Below are positions 36,407 to 44,858 of a DNA stretch of 49,687 nt, one piece after another. Origin of the DNA: an uncultured Eubacteriales bacterium. GTDB lineage: Bacteria > Bacillota > Clostridia > Oscillospirales > Oscillospiraceae. The stretch lies in assembly GCA_900316205.1 (NCBI GenBank), contig ONBX01000028.1, forward strand, positions 1-49,687. Reading direction: 5' to 3'. Both the position numbers and the translations under genes were made by a program. Under the pieces are notes generated by a model. It had not been told where the DNA came from. It saw only the letters and a list, made by a program, of their open reading frames with translations, and ran no database searches. The first letter of the stretch is position 1; every line of letters begins with the position of its first letter.

Positions 36407-37450
36407 TCAATATACCCTATCTTTTTCTGTTTGTCCACCCTGAGGCTGTGAAAGAAGCCTGGGGGAAAGACAATCTTCTCTTGGCACAAAGACAAGGGAC
36501 GCCAGGGAGAAAGCTTCGATCAGCTTTCTGCGGTTCTCCCCGTGCTGACCGATCATTTGAGAAAGAAGCTTCGGGGCGATCCCGATCCGCACATGGGAGC
36601 CTGGCGGGACAGCCTGCAGAGCTTCTTCCGCCCAGTGCAGCAGGATCCTGCTTTTGACAAGCTCCCCCAGGGCCGGGTGATAGGCACCTGCGGCCGCTTC
36701 GCCGGAGGAGAGTTCCTCCGTGGGATTCAGGCCCAGACGGATGACGGGGATCTTCGCCGCTTCAAAGAGCGGCAGGAGCCTTGCGCAAAGCTCCACCGCG
36801 TCCTCCACGCTGTGCTCCCGGTACTCCCCTTTTTGCCAGAGATCATAAAGCTCCGTGTCCCGAACGATCACCGTGGGATAGATCCGCACGCCGTCAGGCC
36901 GCAGGGCGATCAGCTCCCGGGCCGTAAACAGGCTCTTCTCCGAACTGTCCCCGGGAAGGCCGGTCATCATCTGCAGGATCAGCTCCAACCCGGCATCTTT
37001 CACCAGTCGTGAGGCGCGGCGCACATCTTCCGCCGTGTGCCCTCTCCCCGAGAGGCGCAGGACCACCTCGTCCATGGACTGGGCGCCCAGCTCCACCGTG
37101 CGCACGCCGTAGGAGCGGAGCCTTTCCAGGGTATCGGGATCGATGGCGTCCGGTCTTGTGGAGAGGCGGATGGAATCGATCTCGCCCCGGAGAACAGCAG
37201 CATGGGCCGGGGCCAGCAGCGCGATTTGCATTTCAACGGGAATGGCGGTAAAGCTGCCCCCATAAAAGGCCAACTGCCGCTTTTCCCCATGGCGGGGAAA
37301 GGCGGCGGCTTTTTGAAGGACCTGTTCCACATCGGCAGGAGAGGCCGGCTTGAGCTGGCCGGAGATCCGGCGCTGATTGCAGAACACGCAGGCGTGAGGG
37401 CAGCCCAGATGGGGCACGAACACCGGCAGGACCGAGACCCGCGCGCTCAT
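36407..37450 (-). CDS. Radical SAM protein (Elp3-like, COG1243 type)
   Basis: A 347-residue radical SAM enzyme. The [4Fe-4S]/SAM site is Cys17-x3-Cys21-x2-Cys24 (CPHACVFCNQ), followed by FYGGSFTA, RLSTRPDAI, VELGAQSMDE and MMTGLPGD. This is the short Elp3-like family often found between rnc and smc in Clostridia; it lacks an acetyltransferase domain. A tRNA-related role is only suggested by the family name. The ATG overlaps the rnc stop as ATGA, so the two are translationally coupled. Confidence 0.88.
   Translation of the reverse strand: MSARVSVLPVFVPHLGCPHACVFCNQRRISGQLKPASPADVEQVLQKAAAFPRHGEKRQLAFYGGSFTAIPVEMQIALLAPAHAAVLRGEIDSIRLSTRPDAIDPDTLERLRSYGVRTVELGAQSMDEVVLRLSGRGHTAEDVRRASRLVKDAGLELILQMMTGLPGDSSEKSLFTARELIALRPDGVRIYPTVIVRDTELYDLWQKGEYREHSVEDAVELCARLLPLFEAAKIPVIRLGLNPTEELSSGEAAAGAYHPALGELVKSRILLHWAEEALQAVPPGSHVRIGIAPKLLSQMIGQHGENRRKLIEAFSLASLVFVPREDCLSPRLLSQPQGGQTEKDRVY
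36409..36437 (-). promoter_or_regulatory. Promoter of the AspT-type transporter
   Basis: TGGACA (36437-36432), 17-nt spacer and TATATT (36414-36409) on the minus strand, embedded in the 3' end of the radical SAM gene. Confidence 0.55.
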
Positions 37451-38127
37451 GACGTCAGGCTCTCCAGCGCTTCACGGGCGGCCATCTGCTCGGCCTCCTT
37501 TTTGCTGCGGCCCCTGCCCTGGCCAACAGGAACGCCGTTCACCAGGACCTGGAAGACAAAGGTCTTGTCATGGTCCGGGCCGGACTGGCTCAGCATTTCA
37601 TAGCTGATGATCTGATTGGGCCTGCGCTGAATGAGCTCCTGAAGCGCTGTCTTATAATCCTCGCTGCGGTGCTGCTCGCCAAGGTCCGCCTGCAGCAGCA
37701 GTTCGTTCATAACGAAGCGGCGGGGCTCCTCCAGGCTGCCGGAATCCAGGTACATGGCGGCGAGGATGGACTCCACCATATCCGCCAGGATGGACGGTCG
37801 CTCCCGGCCGTGGGTGCGCTCCTCCCCTTTTCCCAGCCGCATGTATTTTCCAAGCTCCAAACGCTGGGCGATGCGGTGCAGGCTCTGCTCGCAGACAAGC
37901 TCAGCACGCAGCCGGGTCATACGCCCCTCCGGGATCGGCGGCTCATGATGATAGAGGTAATCCGCCGTGATATGGCCCAGGATAGAATCGCCCAGAAACT
38001 CCAGCCGCTCGTAACTCTCCTCACCGGAATCGTGCCGTTCGTTGGCAAAGGAGCTATGGGTCAGGGCCGTTTCCAGCAGTTTGCGGTTCCGAAAGCGGTA
38101 ACCGATGGTTTCTTCCAGTTTTTGCAT
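37447..38127 (-). CDS. rnc: Ribonuclease III
   Basis: Double-strand-specific endoribonuclease for rRNA processing and mRNA turnover, 226 residues. The nuclease signature YERLEFLGDSIL spans residues 39-50, a second acidic helix is ADMVESILAAMYLDSG, and a C-terminal dsRNA-binding domain (DYKTALQELIQ...GRGRSKKEAEQMAA) follows. It starts 1 nt after plsX. The acpP gene that usually separates plsX and rnc is absent here. Confidence 0.97.
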   Translation of the reverse strand: MQKLEETIGYRFRNRKLLETALTHSSFANERHDSGEESYERLEFLGDSILGHITADYLYHHEPPIPEGRMTRLRAELVCEQSLHRIAQRLELGKYMRLGKGEERTHGRERPSILADMVESILAAMYLDSGSLEEPRRFVMNELLLQADLGEQHRSEDYKTALQELIQRRPNQIISYEMLSQSGPDHDKTFVFQVLVNGVPVGQGRGRSKKEAEQMAAREALESLTS

Positions 38128-38128
38128 A

Positions 38129-39148
38129 TCACTCTGTTTTCAGCTTCATATCGTCGATATGAGCGGTTATTTCCTCGATGATGCCGGAATTGACGAAGGC
38201 GACGGCCTGACGGATGGCGGCGAAAAAGCTGGCCGCGTTGGAAGAGCCGTGGGCCTTGATAACAGGCTTGGAGATACCCACCAGGGCGGTGCCGCCCACC
38301 TCGTTTACGTCCATGGACTTCTTCATGAGACCCAAATCCTTTTTCAGGACCAGAGCCGCCAGCTTGTTGACGGTATTCTTATAAAAAACGCCCTTGAGGG
38401 ACTTCATCATGTACTTGATGACGCCTTCGGTGCCCTTGAGCAGTACGTTTCCGGTAAAGCCGTCGGTGACAACCACGTCCACGCTGCCGTCAAAGATATT
38501 GGTGCCCTCCACATTGCCGATGAAGTTGATGCGGCCCTCCTCATGGGCCTGCTTGAGCAGAGCAAAGGTCTGGTGCTGCAGCACGCCGCCCTTGGTATCC
38601 TCGGAGCCCACATTCAAAAGGCCCACCCGGGGACGCTCGCATCCCATCATGCGCTTGGCGTAGAAGCTGCCCATGTAGGCAAACTGCAGCAGGTATTCGG
38701 CGGTGCACTCCACATTGGCGCCGCAGTCGATGAGCATAACGCCGTTTTTCCCGGCGGGAAGCACGGGGGCCATGGCGGCCCGGCGGATGCCGCGGATGCG
38801 TTTTACCGTGAGGGTGGCGCCGGTGAGCAGGGCGCCGGTGCTGCCGGCAGAGACGAGAGCGTCTCCCCTGCCGTCCTTCAGGAGGGTCAAGGCCACGGCC
38901 ATGGAGGAATCCTTCTTGCGGCGGGTGGCGGTGCTGGGATCGTCTTCCATGGTGATGACGTCCCGGGCGTCCGCGATCTCAATGCCGGTAAGGTCCGACT
39001 GCCCTTCCTGATTCAGGACCTGTCGGATGGCCTCCTCCCGGCCAACCAGCAGCAGCTCCACGCCGAGCTCTTTCCTGGCACGAAGCGCGCCTTTTATGAT
39101 CTCCTCCGGGGCATTGTCGCCGCCCATTGCGTCAACGATGATCTTCAT
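38129..39148 (-). CDS. plsX: Phosphate acyltransferase PlsX
   Basis: Makes acyl-phosphate from acyl-ACP for the PlsX/PlsY/PlsC phospholipid pathway at the membrane. It has 339 residues with MKIIVDAMGGDNAPEEII at the start, then SAGSTGALL, ANVECTAEYL, GLLNVGSEDTKG and VVTDGFTGNVLLK. It overlaps the trmFO stop by 17 nt and is followed by rnc after 1 nt. Confidence 0.97.
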   Translation of the reverse strand: MKIIVDAMGGDNAPEEIIKGALRARKELGVELLLVGREEAIRQVLNQEGQSDLTGIEIADARDVITMEDDPSTATRRKKDSSMAVALTLLKDGRGDALVSAGSTGALLTGATLTVKRIRGIRRAAMAPVLPAGKNGVMLIDCGANVECTAEYLLQFAYMGSFYAKRMMGCERPRVGLLNVGSEDTKGGVLQHQTFALLKQAHEEGRINFIGNVEGTNIFDGSVDVVVTDGFTGNVLLKGTEGVIKYMMKSLKGVFYKNTVNKLAALVLKKDLGLMKKSMDVNEVGGTALVGISKPVIKAHGSSNAASFFAAIRQAVAFVNSGIIEEITAHIDDMKLKTE

Positions 39149-40457
39149 AGGAAAAAATCTCCTTCTCTCGTATCTTGTCGATCCATTCCAGGGAGCGCCG
39201 GGAAATCTCGGCGTTCTTATTGCGTTTGCCTTTTACCCGATAGCCCAGGGGACTGATGATGCCGAAATTGATGTTCATGGGCTGAAAATCGCCCACACTG
39301 CCGCCGGAAATGTAGAGCCCCAGCGCGCCGATGGCGGTCTCCTGGGGGAAATCCACAGGAGGCAGACCCAGGACACGGGCCGCGGTCTCAATGCCCACCA
39401 GCATACCGGAGGCGGCGGATTCCACATAGCCCTCCACGCCGGTCATCTGCCCGGCAAAAGAAATGCGCGGCTCGCTGCGAAGCCGATAATAGCGGTCCAG
39501 CAGCTGAGGACTGTTGAGATAAGTATTGCGGTGCATGACCCCATAGCGTACAAATTCCGCGTTTTTCAGGGCGGGGATCATGGAGAAGACGCGCTTTTGC
39601 TCTCCCCAGGTCAAATGCGTCTGAAAGCCCACAAGGTTATAGAGTGTGCCGTCGGCATTATCCCGCCGGAGCTGCACCACAGCGTAGTTTTCCTTCCCGG
39701 TGCGGGGATCCCGCAGGCCCACCGGTTTCAGAGGGCCATAGCGCAGGGTATCCACGCCGCGGCGGGCCATGACCTCCACGGGCATGCAGCCTTCGAAGAC
39801 GCCGCTGTCGTCAAAGCCGTGGACCTGAGCCTCCTTGGCAGAGACAAGCTTCGCAACAAAGGCCAGATACTCTTCCTTGTCCATGGGGCAGTTCACATAG
39901 TCCGCCGTGCCCTTGCCATAGCGGGAGGCGAAAAAGGCGCTGTCCATATCCACACTTTCCAGCGTCACGATAGGTGCCACCGCATCATAGAAATGCAGAT
40001 CACTCTCCGGACAAAGGGCGGCAATGCGATCGGCAATGGCATCGCTGGAGAGGGGGCCGGTGGCAACGACCACCTCCCCCTCGGGGATGGCGTCCGCCTC
40101 CGCATGCACGATCTGAACATTGGGAAGAGCCTGCAGGCGTTCCGTGATGGTGCGGGAAAAGCCCACCCGATCCACCGCCAGAGCGCCGCCGGCGGCGACC
40201 CGGTTCAGGTCCGCGCTCTCCAGGATGAGGGAGCCCAGCCTGCGCATCTCCTCCTTCAAAAGGCCCACTGCATTGGTGAGCTCATCGCTGCGCAGGGAGT
40301 TGGAGCAGACAAGCTCCGCAAAATAATCCGAGCTGTGGGCGGGACTCTTTTTCAGCGGTTTCATTTCCACAAGGCGCACGGGAATGCCTCGTCTGGCCAG
40401 CTGCCAGGCGCATTCGCTGCCGGCAAGGCCCGCGCCGAGAACCGTTACAGTTTGCAT
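39132..40457 (-). CDS. trmFO: Methylenetetrahydrofolate-tRNA-(uracil-5-)-methyltransferase
   Basis: Folate- and FAD-dependent enzyme making m5U54 in the T-loop of tRNA, in place of SAM-dependent TrmA, 441 residues. The FAD-binding GAGLAGSECAWQLARRG opens the protein. Family stretches are ELVCSNSLRSD, LVGFQTHLTWGEQKRV, ISFAGQMTGVEGYVESAASG and FQPMNINFGI. It starts 3 nt after topA and overlaps plsX by 17 nt. Having TrmFO for tRNA m5U54 supports assigning the 12045 enzyme to 23S rRNA. Confidence 0.97.
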   Translation of the reverse strand: MQTVTVLGAGLAGSECAWQLARRGIPVRLVEMKPLKKSPAHSSDYFAELVCSNSLRSDELTNAVGLLKEEMRRLGSLILESADLNRVAAGGALAVDRVGFSRTITERLQALPNVQIVHAEADAIPEGEVVVATGPLSSDAIADRIAALCPESDLHFYDAVAPIVTLESVDMDSAFFASRYGKGTADYVNCPMDKEEYLAFVAKLVSAKEAQVHGFDDSGVFEGCMPVEVMARRGVDTLRYGPLKPVGLRDPRTGKENYAVVQLRRDNADGTLYNLVGFQTHLTWGEQKRVFSMIPALKNAEFVRYGVMHRNTYLNSPQLLDRYYRLRSEPRISFAGQMTGVEGYVESAASGMLVGIETAARVLGLPPVDFPQETAIGALGLYISGGSVGDFQPMNINFGIISPLGYRVKGKRNKNAEISRRSLEWIDKIREKEIFSYEDHR

Positions 40458-40460
40458 AGC

Positions 40461-42698
40461 TTATTCCTTTGTTTTTGCCGTTTTCCGAGCTGCGGGCTTC
40501 TTTGCGGCCGTGGATTTGGAAGCAGTTGATTTGGAGCCTGTCTTTTTGGCGGCAGGCTTCTTTTCCTCTCCGCTTTCGGCATCCTTCTTCTTTTTCTGAT
40601 AGCCCCGCTTATCCTCGGGGACGAAATTGACGCATTCCTCGTTGACGCAGAAGGGCTTCAGAGCGCCGCGCCCGGATTTTTTGAACATGGTCTTGCCGCA
40701 GGCAGGGCAGAAATCCTTGGTTGGCACATCCCAGGTGATAAAACCGCAGTCCGTTCCCCGCTCGCAGGCGTAGAACACATAGCCCTTCTTGGAGGTGCGC
40801 TTGAGGATCTTGCTGCCGCATTTGGGGCATTTGCCGGGCATCTCCACTACGATGGGCTTGGTAAAGGTGCACTCCGGGAAACCGGGGCATGCCAGAAACT
40901 GTCCGAAGCGGCCCTTCTTGACCACCATCTGGCGGCCGCAGACCTCGCAGCGCTCGTCGCTGAGCACATCGGGGACCTTCAGGCGCACGCCGTCCAGGTC
41001 CTTCTCCGCTTTTTCCATCTCCTGATGGAATCCGCCGTAGAACTCCGCCAGCACGTCCCGCCAGGCTGCCTTGCCCTGCTCGATGCCGTCCAGCTCCTCC
41101 TCCATGTGGTTGGTGAACTTCAGATCCACGATATCGGCAAAGTGGTCCTTCATCATCTCCGTGACCACCTCTCCCAAAGGCGTGGGGCGCAGATATTTGC
41201 CCTCTTTCAGCACATAGTCGTGGGCGGTGATGGTGGTGATGGTGGGTGCGTAGGTGGAGGGGCGGCCGATGCCCTTTTCCTCCATGGCGCGGATCAGCGT
41301 TGCTTCGGTATAGCGGGCAGGCGGCTGGGTGAACTGCTGATCGGGCAGCATCTTATCCAGCTTCAGCTGCTCCCCCTCTTCCAGAGAAGGCAGGGGGCTG
41401 GAGATCTCGTCGCTCTCCTCGTCCTTGGCTTCCTCGTAAACGGCGGTATAGCCGGGGAATTTCAGCTCGGAGTAATTGGCGCGGAAGGTATATCCGGCGC
41501 TGAGCACGTCCACAGAGACGTTATCATAAATGGCATTGGCCATCTGGCAGGCGGTAAAGCGGCCCCAGATCAGCCGATAGAGCCGATACTGCTCCTGGGT
41601 CAGGTCCTTGCGCACCAGCTCCGGCGTGAGGCGCACGTCCGTGGGACGGATGGCCTCGTGGGCATCCTGGGCGCCGGCCTTGGTCTTGAAGCGTCGGGGC
41701 TGGGCGGGAAGATAGCGCTCGCCGTAGCGTTCACCGATAAAGTCTCTGGCGGCGCTGAGGGCTTCCTCGGAGAGACGGAGGGAGTCGGTACGCATATAGG
41801 TGATGAGACCCACCGAGCCCTGGCCCGCGATCTCCACGCCCTCATAGAGCTGCTGGGCGATGGACATGGTGCGCCGGGGCGTCATGCTCAGGCGGCGTGA
41901 GGCCTCCTGCTGCAGGGTGGAGGTGATGAAGGGAGGAGCAGGACTGCGCTGCTTTTCCCCGCGCTTGACGCTGCCAACTGTGAAGGGAGCGTCCTTCGTG
42001 GCGTCGATGACGGCGTCCACATCCTCACGGCACTTGAGGTCCAGCTTCTTTTCGCTCTTTCCGAAGAAGCGGGCCGTAAAGCTGCCGCCTTCCAGCCGGG
42101 AAAGCTGGGCGTCCAGCAGCCAGTATTCTTCCTTCACGAAATTCTGGATCTCATTCTCCCGGTCCACCACCATACGGGTGGCGACCGACTGGACCCGGCC
42201 TGCGGAAAGGCCGCGCTTGACCTTGCGCCAGAGGAGCGGCGAGAGGGTGTAGCCCACGATGCGGTCCAAAATGCGGCGGGCCTGCTGGGCATCCACCAGG
42301 TCCTGGTCGATGTCCCGGGGATGCTGAATGCTCTCAGTAACGACCTTCTTGGTGATCTCGTTGAAGGTGACGCGGCGCGCCTTGCTGTCCGGCAGCTCCA
42401 AAAGCTCCTTCAAATGCCAGGAAATGGCCTCCCCTTCCCGGTCAGGGTCCGTGGCGAGATAGACGGTGCCGGCGCTTTTGGCGTCTTTTTTGAGCTGCTG
42501 GATCAGCTCTGTCTTATCCCGCACAGGAATATACTGGGGCTCAAAGCCCTTTTCTATATCAACGCCCATCTTGCTTTTGGGAAGGTCCCGCAGATGCCCC
42601 ATGGAAGCCGTGACCTTATAGCCGCTGCCCAGGTATTTTTCGATGGTTTTAGCCTTGGCGGGAGATTCCACGATCACAAGATTTTTCGCTTTTGCCAT
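40461..42698 (-). CDS. topA: DNA topoisomerase I with lysine/alanine-rich tail
   Basis: Type IA topoisomerase relaxing negative supercoils, 745 residues. The Toprim domain has LVIVESPAKAKTIEKYLG and the acidic ATDPDREGEAISWHL. The active tyrosine is in GLITYMRTDSLRLS. The DNA-gate domains are followed by three C-terminal zinc modules (CEVCG...CPGFPEC, CPKCG...CERGTDC, CPACG...CVNEEC). The last ~40 residues are a histone-H1-like tail of KKPAAKK/KSTA repeats. It lies 9 nt after dprA and 3 nt before trmFO. Confidence 0.97.
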   Translation of the reverse strand: MAKAKNLVIVESPAKAKTIEKYLGSGYKVTASMGHLRDLPKSKMGVDIEKGFEPQYIPVRDKTELIQQLKKDAKSAGTVYLATDPDREGEAISWHLKELLELPDSKARRVTFNEITKKVVTESIQHPRDIDQDLVDAQQARRILDRIVGYTLSPLLWRKVKRGLSAGRVQSVATRMVVDRENEIQNFVKEEYWLLDAQLSRLEGGSFTARFFGKSEKKLDLKCREDVDAVIDATKDAPFTVGSVKRGEKQRSPAPPFITSTLQQEASRRLSMTPRRTMSIAQQLYEGVEIAGQGSVGLITYMRTDSLRLSEEALSAARDFIGERYGERYLPAQPRRFKTKAGAQDAHEAIRPTDVRLTPELVRKDLTQEQYRLYRLIWGRFTACQMANAIYDNVSVDVLSAGYTFRANYSELKFPGYTAVYEEAKDEESDEISSPLPSLEEGEQLKLDKMLPDQQFTQPPARYTEATLIRAMEEKGIGRPSTYAPTITTITAHDYVLKEGKYLRPTPLGEVVTEMMKDHFADIVDLKFTNHMEEELDGIEQGKAAWRDVLAEFYGGFHQEMEKAEKDLDGVRLKVPDVLSDERCEVCGRQMVVKKGRFGQFLACPGFPECTFTKPIVVEMPGKCPKCGSKILKRTSKKGYVFYACERGTDCGFITWDVPTKDFCPACGKTMFKKSGRGALKPFCVNEECVNFVPEDKRGYQKKKKDAESGEEKKPAAKKTGSKSTASKSTAAKKPAARKTAKTKE

Positions 42699-42707
42699 GT
42701 TCGTTCC

Positions 42708-43904
42708 TCACTTTTTGGTGATATTCAGCTGATAGAAATTGCCCGGATTGCGCTTGACATAATTCTTGATGGTCAAAATGGTCAGATGGCGCAGCACGCT
42801 CGCCGTGGGAAGCCCTGTGCGCAGGATGATATCGTCCACATGGGTCCCTGTGGGATCGATGGCCGAGATGATGGCCAGCTGATCCTCCGGCAGGTCGGAG
42901 AGCTGATTTCTCAGGTCAATATATCCCTGGGTTTCTGGCTTGTCAACGCCTTTTTCTTCCTTGGGCGCTTCCGGAACGGGCTCGGGAGGTGGTTTTGTTC
43001 CGGTAAAAGGAGCCGGATCGTTTCCCGCGTCACGAAGCTTTCCGGGAAAGAGGATCTGAAAATCCTGCAGCACATCCCAGCCGCATGTGGCAAGGTTTGC
43101 CCCCTCCTTCAGCATGGAAAGAGTCCCTGCGCTGTTTTCCGCGTTCACATTGCCGGGAATGGCGAAGATTTCCTTCCCTTGCTCCAGCGCCTCCTGGGCA
43201 AAGAGCCGGGTGCCGCTGTGCTCCGGCGCCTCCACCACCACGAGGGCCACCGAGACCCCCGCTGCGATGCGGTTTCGTTCCCGGAAAAACTGGCGCTGGG
43301 AATGGCGGCCTGGCGGATATTCGCTTAAAAGGCAGCCCCGAACGGAGAGCTCCCCGGCCAGGCGGGAATGCTCCTCCTCATGGGGCGTACCCAGAACGCC
43401 CACACAGCTGCCCTCCGCCAAAAGCGCGCCCCGGGCGGCTTCCGCGTCGATGCCGTGGGTGAGAAGCGAGACGACTGTGCCGCCGCAGCGGCAGATCTGA
43501 TACGCCATATTCCGGCTCATGTTGAGTCCATAAACGCTGGCCTTTCTGGTACCGATGACGGCAATGGCTGCTTCCCGATCCAACTCCGGCAGCTTTCCTT
43601 TGACATACAATACCACAGGCGGCGCAAAAATATTCCGCAGTCTTGCGGGATACGCGGCGTCCTGATAGGTCAGGATCCGGAGGCCCTGCTTCTCGCAGGC
43701 GCCAAGGATCGCGCTGACCCGGGAGAGATCCCGCTGCTCCAGACGCTCTGCCTCCAGGGGCGTGACGCCGGGTACAGAGGAGAAAGCACCTTTCGGGGAG
43801 AGATAGGCCTTTTCCGCGTCTCCGAAGTGCAGGATCAAAGCGGCCTTGGCCTTGGGGCTCACCGAGGCGGCGGACAGCCAGATCCAATATGCAAGAGAAG
43901 CCAA
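42708..43904 (-). CDS. dprA: DNA processing protein DprA
   Basis: Single-stranded-DNA-binding protein that loads RecA during transformation, 398 residues. An N-terminal SAM/HhH-like region is followed by the Rossmann core with AAIAVIGTRKAS, VSLLTHGIDAEAARGALL, RNRIAAGVS and IFAIPGNV. A Pro-rich linker leads to a C-terminal winged helix (DDIILRTGLPTASVLRHLTIL). The canonical SGGARGID motif is altered to LTHGID. A TTG start at 43904 is chosen because GGGGAGG lies 8 nt upstream; a TTG at 43925 has no ribosome site. Confidence 0.93.
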   Translation of the reverse strand: MASLAYWIWLSAASVSPKAKAALILHFGDAEKAYLSPKGAFSSVPGVTPLEAERLEQRDLSRVSAILGACEKQGLRILTYQDAAYPARLRNIFAPPVVLYVKGKLPELDREAAIAVIGTRKASVYGLNMSRNMAYQICRCGGTVVSLLTHGIDAEAARGALLAEGSCVGVLGTPHEEEHSRLAGELSVRGCLLSEYPPGRHSQRQFFRERNRIAAGVSVALVVVEAPEHSGTRLFAQEALEQGKEIFAIPGNVNAENSAGTLSMLKEGANLATCGWDVLQDFQILFPGKLRDAGNDPAPFTGTKPPPEPVPEAPKEEKGVDKPETQGYIDLRNQLSDLPEDQLAIISAIDPTGTHVDDIILRTGLPTASVLRHLTILTIKNYVKRNPGNFYQLNITKK

Positions 43905-43961
43905 AGCCGACACCTCCCCAGACAAAATAGTTTTATTGGTGATCCTGAAAAAACAGATGCA

Positions 43962-44711
43962 TTAACGGCAGGCTTCCCACATGAGAACCGCCGCTGCGAT
44001 GGCGGCGTTGAGGGATTCACTGTCCGGTCCCATGGGGATGATGACGGTCTGATCGCACACGGCGATCATTTCCGGGCTAAGTCCCCTGCCCTCGCTGCCC
44101 ACAGCCACCGCCGCATGCTGCAAAGAGACCTTCCGCACATCCACTGCCCGTTCATCGAGAGCCGCCGCGTAGAGCGGCAGTCCCTGATCTTTCAGAAAGG
44201 GAGAAAGAAGATCCCGGTCCAGTTCCAGAACAGTCTGGCGGAAGATGGCGCCCATGCTGGCCCGCACGGTTTTGGGATGGTAGAGGTCGGCGCAGGCGCC
44301 GGTGAGGATCACCGCGTCCATGCCGAAGGCATTGGCCGTCCGGATGACGGTGCCCACGTTCCCGGGGTCCTGAACGCCCTCCAGAATGATGGCGTTTTTG
44401 AGTTTGCCTGGTTTTCCGCAGCCGCGGATGGCCACAGTAAAAAGGGGGCCAGGGCTGTTCTGCATGGGAGAGGCATAGTCAAAAAGCTCTCCGGGGGCAA
44501 GATACTGCCGTGTCTCCACGGGAAGCAGGATCTCCCCCGCCTGATTCTTCCAGAGCACGGAGGTGACTCTTGCGCCGTAAGTCAGCGCTTCCCGCAGGGT
44601 CTTGATCCCGTCGCAGAGATATTCCCCCTGCTCCCGGCGATAGCTCCCGTCGGAGGCAAGAATCCGGACATGCCGGATATATGCATTTTTCCGCGAGGTG
44701 ATGGTTTCCAA
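43962..44711 (-). CDS. SpoU/TrmH-family RNA 2'-O-methyltransferase
   Basis: A SPOUT-class methyltransferase for rRNA or tRNA ribose, 249 residues. An N-terminal substrate-binding domain (SRKNAYIRHVRIL, EYLCDGIKTLREAL) precedes the knot with motif 1 LEGVQDPGNVGTVIRTANAFG, motif 2 VGSEGRGLSPEM and motif 3 IPMGPDSESLNAAIAAAVLMWE-like residues. The TTG start at 44711 is chosen because GGAAGG precedes it and a TATAAT sequence lies at 44745-44740. An upstream ATG at 44765 would lie before that -10 box. It probably leads the dprA-topA operon. The exact RNA target is unknown. Confidence 0.85.
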   Translation of the reverse strand: METITSRKNAYIRHVRILASDGSYRREQGEYLCDGIKTLREALTYGARVTSVLWKNQAGEILLPVETRQYLAPGELFDYASPMQNSPGPLFTVAIRGCGKPGKLKNAIILEGVQDPGNVGTVIRTANAFGMDAVILTGACADLYHPKTVRASMGAIFRQTVLELDRDLLSPFLKDQGLPLYAAALDERAVDVRKVSLQHAAVAVGSEGRGLSPEMIAVCDQTVIIPMGPDSESLNAAIAAAVLMWEACR

Positions 44712-44813
44712 AAGAAGGCCCGCCTTCCAATTTTTTATTATTATAGTACTGCCGCTTGCCATCATACCTTGTCGGAGAGCATTTTGCAAGCCCCAAAGCA
44801 AAGAAGGGATCCC

Positions 44814-44852
44814 CCCGAGCTGTTCTCAAGGGGATCCCTTTTGCTTTCAGGT
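44814..44852 (-). terminator. Terminator of the ABC transporter gene
   Basis: Stem AAGGGATCCCC/GGGGATCCCTT (44814-44824/44840-44850) with a 15-nt loop lies 7 nt after the transporter stop on the minus strand, with a modest T-rich tail. Confidence 0.75.
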
Positions 44853-44858
44853 ACGCCG